A DNA stretch of 64,000 nt from NCBI RefSeq assembly GCF_002102175.1, contig NZ_LQOX01000147.1, positions 62,001 through 126,000 of the forward strand, given 5' to 3'. The notes below the pieces were generated by a model that worked only from the letters and a program-made list of their open reading frames with translations, made no database searches and was not told where the DNA came from. The position numbers and the translations under genes were made by a program. Shown piece by piece: positions 51,757-60,310 of this stretch (its first letter is position 1; every line of letters starts with the position of its first letter). This DNA is from Mycobacterium gastri (GTDB lineage: Bacteria > Actinomycetota > Actinomycetes > Mycobacteriales > Mycobacteriaceae).

Positions 51757-53079
51757 ATGAAGGGCAGCGACCTTTGCAAGAACACCAGTAACTTCATTTG
51801 GGGCCAGTTGCTCTTGCTCGGCGAGGGCATCCCCGACCCAGGTGATGTCTTCAACACGGGCGCGACGCTGTTCAAGCAAATCAGCGACAAGATGGGGCTC
51901 GCCATTCCGGGTACCAACTGGATCGGCCAAGCCGCCGACGCCTATTTGAACCAGAACATTGCGCAGCAACTTCGCGCAAAGGTGATGGGCGACATCGACT
52001 CTTTGACCGGCAACATGATTTCGAACCAGGCCAAGTACGTGTCCAACACGCGCGACGTCCTGCGGGCGATGAAGAAGATGATCGACGGCGTCTACAAGGC
52101 CTGCAAGGTGCTGGAAAAGGTTCCGCTGCTGGGTTGGCTGTGGTCGTGGGAACTCGCACTGCCGATGTCCGGCATTGCGATGGCTGTCGTCGGCGGCGCA
52201 CTGCTGTACCTGACGATCATGACGCTGATGAACATGACCAACCTGCAGGGCCTGCTCGGCCGGCTTATCGAGATGTTCACGACCCTGCCCAAATTCCCTG
52301 GTCTGCCCATTCCCAGCATCCCCGACATCATCGACGGCCTCTGGCCGCCGAAACTGCCCGACATCCCGATCCCGGGCCTGCCCGACATCCCGGGCCTGCC
52401 GGACTTCAAGTGGCCGCCCGTCCCGGGTATACCGGACTTCAACCTGCCGATTCCGGGCCTGCCCGAATTCGAGTGGCCGTCCATTCCGGGCCTGCCCGAC
52501 TTCGGCAACTTGCCCGGCCTGCCCGACTTCGGCTTGCCCAACCTGCCCGGCCTGCCGGGCTTCCCCGGCTTGCCAATCCCCGGATTCCCGAGCCTGCCCG
52601 GGCTGCCCAGCATCCCCAACTTGTTCCCCGGCTTACCTAGCCTGGGCGACTTGATCCCGGGAATCGGCAACCTCGGCAAGTTGCCGACCTGGACGGAGTT
52701 GGCCGCCCTGCCAGATTTCTTGGGCGGCTTCGCGGGCCTGCCCAGCCTCAGCTTCGCCGACCTGCTGTCGTTTAGCCAACTACCCAACGTCAGTTCGCTC
52801 ACGGCGACGATGGGTCAGTTGCAGCAGCTCGTGGGAGCCGGGGGCGGGCCGGGCCAGCTCGGCAGCATGGCCGGTCAGCAGGCGCAGATGATCTCCTCGC
52901 AGGCCCAGCAGGGCGGCCAGCAGCAACAGGCCACCCTCGTCAGCGACAAGCGGGAAGAGGACGAGGAAGGCGCGGCCGCTGGAGCCGGCGCCGAGCGCGC
53001 GCCGATCGACGCCGGAGCCGCCGGCGGCCAGCAGCGGCAGGCTCCTCCGCCCAGGCCCGCGCCGAGTGGGCTGGTTTGA
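51757..53079 (+). CDS. espE: EspE, ESX-1 secretion-associated protein
   Basis: A 440-residue ESX-1 substrate (H37Rv 402). N-terminal helical part MKGSDLCKNTSNFIWGQLLLLGEG with WIGQAADAYLNQNIAQQLRAKVMGD, a hydrophobic stretch (MSGIAMAVVGGALLYLTIMTLM, about 143-164), then 100 residues of PGLP/PGIP repeats (52300-52690), a Leu/Ser region and an acidic, Gln-rich tail. Such repeats vary in number among species. EspE and EspF are co-secreted. First gene of the operon, 234 bases after the FHA gene. Confidence 0.92.
   Translation: MKGSDLCKNTSNFIWGQLLLLGEGIPDPGDVFNTGATLFKQISDKMGLAIPGTNWIGQAADAYLNQNIAQQLRAKVMGDIDSLTGNMISNQAKYVSNTRDVLRAMKKMIDGVYKACKVLEKVPLLGWLWSWELALPMSGIAMAVVGGALLYLTIMTLMNMTNLQGLLGRLIEMFTTLPKFPGLPIPSIPDIIDGLWPPKLPDIPIPGLPDIPGLPDFKWPPVPGIPDFNLPIPGLPEFEWPSIPGLPDFGNLPGLPDFGLPNLPGLPGFPGLPIPGFPSLPGLPSIPNLFPGLPSLGDLIPGIGNLGKLPTWTELAALPDFLGGFAGLPSLSFADLLSFSQLPNVSSLTATMGQLQQLVGAGGGPGQLGSMAGQQAQMISSQAQQGGQQQQATLVSDKREEDEEGAAAGAGAERAPIDAGAAGGQQRQAPPPRPAPSGLV
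52300..52690 (+). repeat. PGLP/PGIP coding repeats in espE
   Basis: The coding sequence repeats units such as GLPDIPIPGLPDIPGLPDF, about every 9-15 bases, some 25 times, with a Pro-Gly-Leu/Ile-Pro pattern. Codons CCGGGCCTGCCC recur almost unchanged, so expansion by slippage is likely. Confidence 0.85.
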
Positions 53080-53156
53080 TGCTCCTGCCGTATCAAAGCC
53101 AAGCGCACCAAAGCCATAACGAGTAAAAAGAAGAACGTAGAGGAAAGGTCCACCCC

Positions 53157-53468
53157 ATGACAGGAATACTCGGCGTCGTACCGTCCTTCCTGAAGGTACT
53201 GGCGGGTATGCACAACGAGATCGCCGGGCAACTCAAATCGGCCACCTCGGCCCCCAGCGGAATCAGCCAGCGCGTCCAGATCACCCACGGTTCGTTCACG
53301 TCGAAATTCAACAACACGTTGCAACAGTTCGAAACGACCCGCAACCAGACCGGCACTGGGCTGCAAGGGGTCACCAGCGGGCTGGCCAACAATCTGCTCT
53401 CGGCGGCCGGGGCCTACCTGAATTCCGACCAAGGTCTGGCCGGCGTCATCGACAAGATCTTCGGTTGA
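53157..53468 (+). CDS. espF: EspF, ESX-1 secretion-associated protein
   Basis: A 103-residue protein, the H37Rv length. It has a WxG100-like helical layout (FLKVLAGMHNEIAGQLKSATS, then TSKFNNTLQQFETTRNQTG) and a C-terminal AYLNSDQGLAGVIDKIFG, homologous to EspC. It is secreted through ESX-1 and partners EspE. AGAGGAAAGG precedes the ATG. Confidence 0.95.
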   Translation: MTGILGVVPSFLKVLAGMHNEIAGQLKSATSAPSGISQRVQITHGSFTSKFNNTLQQFETTRNQTGTGLQGVTSGLANNLLSAAGAYLNSDQGLAGVIDKIFG

Positions 53469-53469
53469 T

Positions 53470-54321
53470 ATGACCGGTCCGCTCGCTGCCGGCCGCGCGG
53501 GCCTCGTCGACGACGTCGTCGGCGTCGAGGTGACCATCGACGGCATGCTGGTACTCGCGGACCGGTTGCATCTGGTCGATTTCCCAGTGGCACTGGGCAT
53601 CCGGCCGAACATCCCGCAAGACGACCTGCGGGAAGTCGTCTGGGACCAGGTGCGGCGTGACCTCACTGCGCAAGGCGTGCTGGACCACAACGGCTATCCC
53701 CATCCGACAGTCGCCTCGATGGTGGACACCCTGAGCCGGTCCGACCGGACCCTCGAGGCTCGCTGGTGGCGTCGCGACATCGGCGGCGTCATGGTGCGGT
53801 TCGTGGTGTGCCGCAAGGATGATCGCCATGTTATCGCGGTGCGCAATGGCGACATGCTGGTGCTACAGCTGGTGGCTCCTCAGGTCCGTCTGGCAGGCAT
53901 GGTGACAGCCGTGCTGGGTACCGCGGAACCCGCGAGCGTGGAACCGCTGACGGGCCTCGCGAGCGAGCTGGCCGAGTGCACCACCGCGGCTCAGCTGACC
54001 CGGTACGGCCTCGCCCCGACCGCGGCCCGCACCTACACCGAGATCGTGAGCAATCCGGACAGCTGGGTGGAAATCGTCGCCAGCCAACGCCATCCCGGCG
54101 GCACGACGACGCACACCAAAGCTGCCGCCGGTGTTCTGGACTCAGCGCACGGCAGGCTGGTGTCCCTTCCCCGCGTCGTCGGCGGTGAACTGTACGGCAG
54201 CTTCCTCCCGGGCACGCAGCAGAACCTACAGCTCGCACTGGACGCCCTGGTGGAACTTCTTCCCGCGGGCTCCTGGTTAGATCACGCCTCGGATCACACC
54301 CAAGCCTCGGCCCGAGGCTGA
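53470..54321 (+). CDS. espG1: EspG1, PE/PPE chaperone
   Basis: A 283-residue cytosolic chaperone, the H37Rv length. EspG proteins bind the tips of PE/PPE pairs (here PE35/PPE68) and deliver them. N-terminal VVGVEVTIDGMLVLADRLHLVDFPVALGIRPN and C-terminal YGSFLPGTQQNLQLALDALVELLP are recognisable. It starts one base after the espF stop. Confidence 0.95.
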   Translation: MTGPLAAGRAGLVDDVVGVEVTIDGMLVLADRLHLVDFPVALGIRPNIPQDDLREVVWDQVRRDLTAQGVLDHNGYPHPTVASMVDTLSRSDRTLEARWWRRDIGGVMVRFVVCRKDDRHVIAVRNGDMLVLQLVAPQVRLAGMVTAVLGTAEPASVEPLTGLASELAECTTAAQLTRYGLAPTAARTYTEIVSNPDSWVEIVASQRHPGGTTTHTKAAAGVLDSAHGRLVSLPRVVGGELYGSFLPGTQQNLQLALDALVELLPAGSWLDHASDHTQASARG

Positions 54322-54359
54322 CTGCTCAATCTCCGTCACGAGTCAGAAAGGGAGCCATA

Positions 54360-54902
54360 GTGGACCTGCCCGGGAACGACTACGTCAGCGACGATTTCGG
54401 CGCGCTGGATTTCACCGCCGGTGCCGCCGAGGAATCTTCACTTGACGCGCTCGATGAGTACGCGCCGCCCGAACCGGCGGACACCGGAGCCGACCTGGAC
54501 GCCCTGCACGGGTTGACCGAGAAGGAAGAAGAGTCCGAGCTCGAGTTGTTCACGGTGACCAACCCGCAGGGCAGCGTGTCGGTCACGGCGATGATGGGCG
54601 GCATCATCCAGAAGATCACGGTGACCGACAAGGCCTCGCGCATGACCGAATCAGGGCTTGCCGAAGAGATCTTCGTCATCGCCGACCTGGCCCGGCAAAA
54701 GGCCCGGGCAGCCCAGCACACCTTCATGATGGAGAGCATGAATGAGTTGACGGGCGACGGAGAGGAGGCGAATGCCCTGCTTCGCGAGTTCGTCGAAATG
54801 ACTCTGAATTTGCCGACGCCCGAAGAAGCCGCCGCGGCCGAAGCCGAGGTGTTCGCCACTCGCTACGAGGTCGACTACACCTCTCGGTACAACGAACGGT
54901 GA
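54360..54902 (+). CDS. espH: EspH, ESX-1 secretion-associated protein
   Basis: A 180-residue protein (H37Rv 183). Acidic N-terminus (DLPGNDYVSDDFGALDF, then EEESELELFTVTNPQGSVSVTAMMGGI), followed by a helical C-terminus. YbaB-like fold suggested by the central strands (inference). Needed for EspE stability or secretion in M. marinum. GTG start at 54360. Confidence 0.93.
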   Translation: MDLPGNDYVSDDFGALDFTAGAAEESSLDALDEYAPPEPADTGADLDALHGLTEKEEESELELFTVTNPQGSVSVTAMMGGIIQKITVTDKASRMTESGLAEEIFVIADLARQKARAAQHTFMMESMNELTGDGEEANALLREFVEMTLNLPTPEEAAAAEAEVFATRYEVDYTSRYNER

Positions 54903-54905
54903 TAC

Positions 54906-56627
54906 ATGACTGATCGCCTGGCCGGTCTGTTCGAAAGTGCCGTCGGCATGCTGCCGTTGTCAGAGGCGCGGTCGCTGGACCTGTTCACCGAAATCACCAA
55001 TGACGACGAGTCGGCCTGCGATGCGTGGGTCGGCCGGATCAGATGCGGTGACCTCGACCGGGTGACGCTGTTCCGCGCCTGGTATTCGCGCCGGAACTTC
55101 GGCCGATTGGCGGGTTCGGCGCAGATCTCGATGAGCACCCTGGGCGCCAGAGTCCCCATCGGCGGCCTGTACGGAGACATCACCTACCCCGTTGCATCGC
55201 CACTGGCCATCACCATGGGGTTCGCCGCATCCGAAGCGGCCCAAGGCAATTACGCTGACGCCATGGAGGCCATCGAGGCCAGCGCGGTCCCCGGGTCCGA
55301 GCATCTGGTGTCGTGGCTCAAAGCGGTGATCTACGGCGCCGCCGAGCGCTGGACCGATGTGATCGACGAAGTCAAGAGCGGCGCGAAATGGCCGGACAAG
55401 TTCTTGGCGGGGGCTGCCGGTGTGGCGCACGGTGTGGCGGCGGCAAACCTGGGCTTGTTCACCGAAGCCGAACGCCGCCTCACCGAAGCCAACGACTCGC
55501 CGGCCGGTGAAGCGTGCGCACGCGCCATCGCGTGGTATCTGGCCATGGCGCGCCGCTCCCAGGGCAACGAAGACGCCGCGGTGGCCCTGCTGGAATGGTT
55601 GCAGACCACCCATCCGGGTCCGAAAGTGTCCGCGGCGCTCAAGGATTCATCGTATCGTTTGAAGACGACCACGGCCGAGCAGATCGCTTCCCGCTCCGAC
55701 CCGTGGGATCCGGGCAGCGTGGTGACCGACACCTCCGGTCGCGAGCGGCTGCTGGCCGAAGCCCAGGCCGAGCTGGACCGCCAAATCGGACTCACCCGCG
55801 TCAAAACACAGATCGAGCGATACCGCGCGGCGACCATGATGGCCCGGGTTCGCGCTGCCAAGGGCATGAAGGTCGCCCAGCCCAGCAAGCACATGATCTT
55901 CACCGGGCCGCCCGGTACCGGCAAGACCACGATCGCGCGGGTGGTGGCCAACATTCTGGCCGGGTTAGGTGTCATCGCCGAACCCAAGCTGGTCGAGACA
56001 TCGCGCAAGGACTTCGTCGCCGAGTACGAGGGGCAGTCGGCGGTCAAGACCGCCAAGACGATCGACCAAGCCCTGGGCGGCGTGCTGTTCATCGACGAGG
56101 CCTACGCGCTGGTGCAGGAACGGGATGGGCGCACCGACCCGTTCGGGCAGGAAGCGATGGACACGCTGCTGGCCCGCATGGAAAACGACCGTGACCGGCT
56201 GGTGGTGATCATCGCCGGCTACAGTTCGGACATCGATCGGCTGCTGGAGACAAACGAGGGCCTGAGGTCCCGCTTCGCCACCCGCATCGAGTTCGACACC
56301 TACAGCCCCGAAGAGCTCCTGGAGATCGCGAAAGTCATTGCCACCGCCAATGACTCGATGCTGAGCACCGAGGCCGCCGATGAGTTCCTGCGGGCCGCCA
56401 AGATGCTGCACGAGCGGACGTTGCGCGGCCGCCCGGCCCTCGATATCGCCGGAAACGGCCGCTACGCACGGCAATTGGTCGAAGCCGCCGAGCAATACCG
56501 GGACATGCGCCTGGCACAGGGCATCGACATCGAATCTCTGGACGTGGACCGGCTGCAAGAGATCAACGGCGCCGACATGGCCGAGGCGATCGCCTCTGTG
56601 CATGCGCACCTCAACATGAGAGAGTGA
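54906..56627 (+). CDS. eccA1: EccA1, CbxX/CfqX-type AAA+ ATPase
   Basis: A 573-residue cytosolic ATPase of ESX-1, the H37Rv length. The N-terminal 280 residues are TPR-like helices. The AAA+ module has Walker A IFTGPPGTGKTTIARVVANIL, Walker B VLFIDEAYALVQE, and the sensor region. It assists substrate or chaperone cycling (EspG1). It starts three bases after espH. Confidence 0.97.
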   Translation: MTDRLAGLFESAVGMLPLSEARSLDLFTEITNDDESACDAWVGRIRCGDLDRVTLFRAWYSRRNFGRLAGSAQISMSTLGARVPIGGLYGDITYPVASPLAITMGFAASEAAQGNYADAMEAIEASAVPGSEHLVSWLKAVIYGAAERWTDVIDEVKSGAKWPDKFLAGAAGVAHGVAAANLGLFTEAERRLTEANDSPAGEACARAIAWYLAMARRSQGNEDAAVALLEWLQTTHPGPKVSAALKDSSYRLKTTTAEQIASRSDPWDPGSVVTDTSGRERLLAEAQAELDRQIGLTRVKTQIERYRAATMMARVRAAKGMKVAQPSKHMIFTGPPGTGKTTIARVVANILAGLGVIAEPKLVETSRKDFVAEYEGQSAVKTAKTIDQALGGVLFIDEAYALVQERDGRTDPFGQEAMDTLLARMENDRDRLVVIIAGYSSDIDRLLETNEGLRSRFATRIEFDTYSPEELLEIAKVIATANDSMLSTEAADEFLRAAKMLHERTLRGRPALDIAGNGRYARQLVEAAEQYRDMRLAQGIDIESLDVDRLQEINGADMAEAIASVHAHLNMRE

Positions 56628-56630
56628 ACC

Positions 56631-58073
56631 ATGGGGCTTCGCCTCACCACCAAGGTTCAGGTCAGCGGCTGGCGCTTCCTGCTTCGCCGGCTCGAGCACG
56701 CGATCGTGCGGCGCGACACCCGCATGTTCGACGATCCGCTGCAGTTCTACAGCCGTTCGGTCGGGCTGGGCATCGTCATCGCGGTCTTGATCCTGCTCGG
56801 GGCCGGGCTGTTGGCCTTCTTCAAACCGCAGGGAAAGCTCGGCGCCAGCAGCCTTCTCACCGACCGGACGACCAACCAGCTGTACGTGATCGTGTCAGGA
56901 CAGTTGCATCCCGTCTACAACCTGACCTCGGCCCGGCTGGTGCTGGGAAACCCGGCCAACCCCGCCACCGTGAAGTCCTCCGAACTGAGCAAGATGCCAT
57001 TGGGTCAGACGATCGGCATCCCCGGCGCCCCTTACGCCACACCGGTTTCCGGGGACACCACCTCGACCTGGACCTTATGCGACACCGTCGTCCGGCCCGG
57101 CGCCGCGTCCGCCGCAGTTCAGACGTCGGTCCTGGTGATGCCCTTGCTGATCGATTCGTCGATCAACCCGATCCAGGCCAACGAGGCAACGCTGGCCACC
57201 TACCAGGGCCAGACCTGGATTGTCACCGCCAAGGGCCGACATTCGATCGATCTCAGCGACCGGGCCCTCACCTCAGCCATGGGGATCCCCGTCACCGCCC
57301 AGCCGGTCCCGATGTCGGAGGGCATGTTCAACGCGCTGCCCGCGATGGGCGCCTGGCAACTGCCGCCCATACCGGGTGCGGGAACACCGAATACCCTTGG
57401 GCTGCCTGATGATCTGGTGATCGGCTCGGTATTTCAGATCCACACCGACAAGGGGCCGCAATACTACGTGGTGCTGCCCGACGGCATCGCTGCGGTGAAC
57501 GCGACGACGGCGGCGGCACTGCGCGCGACCCAGTCGCACGGACTGGTGGCACCGCCCGCGGTCGTGCCGAGCCTGGTCGTGCGCATTCCCGAACGCGTTT
57601 ACGACTCGCCGCTGCCCGCCGAGCAGCTCAAGATCATGTCCAGGCCGGACGAGCCCACCCTGTGCTGGATGTGGGAACGCAGAGCCGGAGATCAGGCGCC
57701 GAAGACAACGGTTCTGTCCGGACGGCATCTACCGATCCCACCGTCGGCCATGAACACCGGTATCAAGCAGATCCAAGGCACCGCAACGGTATATATCGAC
57801 GGTGGCAAGTTCGTCCAGTTGCAGTCCCCTGATCCGCGCTACGGCGAATCGATGTACTACATCGATCCGGAAGGGGTGCGTTACGGGGTCCCGAATGCCG
57901 ATTCCGCCAAAGCACTGGGTCTGGGTTCCCCGAAAACCGCGCCCTGGGAGGTCGTTCGGCTACTGGTTGACGGGCCGGTGTTGTCCAAAGACGCCGCCCT
58001 GTTAGAGCACGAAACGCTTCCCGCCGATCCCAATCCACGAAAAGTCCCCGCCGGAACACCCGGAGTCCCCTGA
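56631..58073 (+). CDS. eccB1: EccB1, ESX-1 core membrane protein
   Basis: A 480-residue protein, the H37Rv length. The N-terminus MGLRLTTKVQVSGWRFLLRRLEHAIVRRD is cytosolic, one membrane span follows (GLGIVIAVLILLGAGLLAFF), and the large periplasmic part has the repeated beta domains of the EccB family with a Cys pair (WTLCDTVVR and PTLCWMWE). Part of the ESX membrane complex. Confidence 0.97.
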   Translation: MGLRLTTKVQVSGWRFLLRRLEHAIVRRDTRMFDDPLQFYSRSVGLGIVIAVLILLGAGLLAFFKPQGKLGASSLLTDRTTNQLYVIVSGQLHPVYNLTSARLVLGNPANPATVKSSELSKMPLGQTIGIPGAPYATPVSGDTTSTWTLCDTVVRPGAASAAVQTSVLVMPLLIDSSINPIQANEATLATYQGQTWIVTAKGRHSIDLSDRALTSAMGIPVTAQPVPMSEGMFNALPAMGAWQLPPIPGAGTPNTLGLPDDLVIGSVFQIHTDKGPQYYVVLPDGIAAVNATTAAALRATQSHGLVAPPAVVPSLVVRIPERVYDSPLPAEQLKIMSRPDEPTLCWMWERRAGDQAPKTTVLSGRHLPIPPSAMNTGIKQIQGTATVYIDGGKFVQLQSPDPRYGESMYYIDPEGVRYGVPNADSAKALGLGSPKTAPWEVVRLLVDGPVLSKDAALLEHETLPADPNPRKVPAGTPGVP

Positions 58074-60310
58074 TGACGACGAAGAAATTCACCCCGACCA
58101 TTACTCGCGGCCCACGGCTGACACCGGGCGAGATCAGCCTCACCCCGCCCGACGATCTCGGTATCGACATTCCGCCCTCGGGCGTTCAGAAGGTGCTGCC
58201 CTACGTGATGGGTGGCGCCATGCTCGGCATGATCGCGATCATGTTCGCCGGCGGACGGCAGTTGTCGCCGTACATGCTGATGATGCCGCTGATGATGATC
58301 GTGATGATGGTCGGCTCCCTGGCCGGGGGTACCGGCGGTGGCGGCAAGAAGGTGCCGGAAATCAACGCCGACCGCAAGGAATACCTGCGTTATCTCGCCG
58401 GGCTCCGCGGACGGGTAACGTCCTCGGCCACCTCACAGGTGGCGTTCTTCGGTTACCACGCCCCGCATCCCGACGATCTGCTGTCACTCATCGGTACCCA
58501 GCGGCAGTGGTCCCGGCCCGCCAACAGCGACTTCTACGCGGCCACCCGGATCGGGATCGGCGACCAGCCGGCGGTGGACCGATTGTTGAAACCGGCCGTC
58601 GGCGGCGAGCTGGCTGCGGCCTCCGCGGCACCGCAGCCGTACCTCGAGCCGGTCAGCCACATGTGGGTGGTCAAGTTCCTGCGCACCCACGGGCTGATCC
58701 ACGACTGCCCGAAACTGCTGCAGTTGCGCACCTTTCCCACCATCGCGATCGGCGGCGCGCGGCCGGGTGCCGACCGGTTGCTGACGGCCATGATCTGCCA
58801 TCTCGCGGTGTTCCATCCGCCGGACTTGTTGCAGATCCGGGTCCTCACCGATGATCCCGAGGACCCCGATTGGTCCTGGCTCAAATGGTTGCCGCACGTT
58901 CAGCATCAGACCGATTCCGACGCCGGCGGGCCGGTCCGGATGATCTTCACCCGCCCGGATGGTCTCGCCGACCTGGCCGCGCGCGGGCCGCACGCTCCCG
59001 ACACGCTTCCCACCGGCCCCTACGTCGTCGTGGTGGACCTCACCGGCGGCAAGGCCGGATTCCCGCCCGACGGCCGGGCCGGTGTCACGGTGCTCACCCT
59101 GGGCAACCACCGCGGCTCGGCTTACCGCATCCGGGTCGCCGAGGACGGGACTGCTGACGACCGGCTGCCGGGCCAGCAGTTTCGCCTGGTGACCTCGGTC
59201 GCCGACAGCATGTCGCCGCACGAAGCGTCTCGTCTCGCCCGCAAGCTGGCCGGCTGGTCCATCACGGGCACCATCCTGGACAAGACGTCGCGCGTCCAGA
59301 AGAAGGTCGCCACCGAATGGCATCAGCTGGTGGGCGCCAAGACCGTCGAGGAGATCACCCCTGGGCGCTGGCGGATGTACACCGACACCGACCGTGATCG
59401 GCTCAAGATTCCCTTCGGTCACGAACTCAAGACCGGCAACGTCATGTACCTCGATATCAAAGAGGGTGCGGAGTTCGGCGGCGGGCCGCACGGCATGCTG
59501 ATCGGCACCACCGGTTCCGGGAAATCCGAGTTTCTGCGCACCCTGATCCTGTCGTTGGTGGCCATGACCCACCCGGATCAGGTCAACCTGCTGCTCACCG
59601 ACTTCAAGGGCGGCTCGACCTTCCTGGGAATGGAAAAGCTGCCGCACACCGCCGCCGTCATCACCAACATGGCCGAAGAAGCCGAGCTCGTCAGCCGGAT
59701 GGGCGAGGTGTTGACCGGCGAACTGGACCGCCGGCAGTCGATTCTGCGGCAGGCCGGGATAAAGGTCGGTGCGTCCGGCGCCCTCTCCGGGGTCGCCGAG
59801 TACGAGAAGTACCGGGAACGCGGGGCCGATCTTCCGCCACTGCCAACGCTTTTCGTCGTCGTGGACGAGTTCGCCGAGTTGCTGCAAAGTCATCCCGACT
59901 TCATCGGTCTGTTCGACCGGATCTGCCGGGTGGGTCGGTCACTGCGGGTGCATCTGCTGCTGGCCACCCAGTCACTGCAGACCGGCGGTGTTCGCATCGA
60001 CAAGCTGGAACCCAACCTGACCTACCGAATCGCATTGCGCACCACCAGCTCTCATGAGTCCAAGGCGGTGATAGGCACTCCGGAAGCGGTCTACATCACC
60101 AACAAAGAGAGCGGTGTCGGGTTCCTGCGGGTGGGCATGGAAGACCCCGTCAAGTTCAGCACGTTCTATATCAGTGGGCCATATGTTCCGCCGGCGGGGG
60201 TCGACGCCAATGGCGACGGCAGTAAGGCTGGTCCGCAGATTCCCAAGCAGGCCTTGCGAATCCGGCCGTTCACCGCGGCCCCGATGCTTGAGGAGGCCTT
60301 GACGTCATGA
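58073..60310 (+). CDS. eccCa1: EccCa1, FtsK/SpoIIIE ATPase first half
   Basis: A 745-residue protein (H37Rv 747). Two membrane spans near the N-terminus (VLPYVMGGAMLGMIAIMFAGG, YMLMMPLMMIVMMVGSLAGG), a DUF domain and one FtsK-type ATPase: Walker A GMLIGTTGSGKSEFLRTLIL, then LTDFKGGSTFLGM and Walker B FVVVDEFAELL. It joins EccCb1 in ESX-1, in contrast to the one-chain EccC of other ESX systems. One-base overlap with eccB1. Confidence 0.97.
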   Translation: MTTKKFTPTITRGPRLTPGEISLTPPDDLGIDIPPSGVQKVLPYVMGGAMLGMIAIMFAGGRQLSPYMLMMPLMMIVMMVGSLAGGTGGGGKKVPEINADRKEYLRYLAGLRGRVTSSATSQVAFFGYHAPHPDDLLSLIGTQRQWSRPANSDFYAATRIGIGDQPAVDRLLKPAVGGELAAASAAPQPYLEPVSHMWVVKFLRTHGLIHDCPKLLQLRTFPTIAIGGARPGADRLLTAMICHLAVFHPPDLLQIRVLTDDPEDPDWSWLKWLPHVQHQTDSDAGGPVRMIFTRPDGLADLAARGPHAPDTLPTGPYVVVVDLTGGKAGFPPDGRAGVTVLTLGNHRGSAYRIRVAEDGTADDRLPGQQFRLVTSVADSMSPHEASRLARKLAGWSITGTILDKTSRVQKKVATEWHQLVGAKTVEEITPGRWRMYTDTDRDRLKIPFGHELKTGNVMYLDIKEGAEFGGGPHGMLIGTTGSGKSEFLRTLILSLVAMTHPDQVNLLLTDFKGGSTFLGMEKLPHTAAVITNMAEEAELVSRMGEVLTGELDRRQSILRQAGIKVGASGALSGVAEYEKYRERGADLPPLPTLFVVVDEFAELLQSHPDFIGLFDRICRVGRSLRVHLLLATQSLQTGGVRIDKLEPNLTYRIALRTTSSHESKAVIGTPEAVYITNKESGVGFLRVGMEDPVKFSTFYISGPYVPPAGVDANGDGSKAGPQIPKQALRIRPFTAAPMLEEALTS

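Noticed and set aside
52300..52690. The espE repeat read as a PE_PGRS or collagen-like gene
   Set aside because: The N-terminus and position identify espE; the repeat is PGLP-type, not GGA/GGN.
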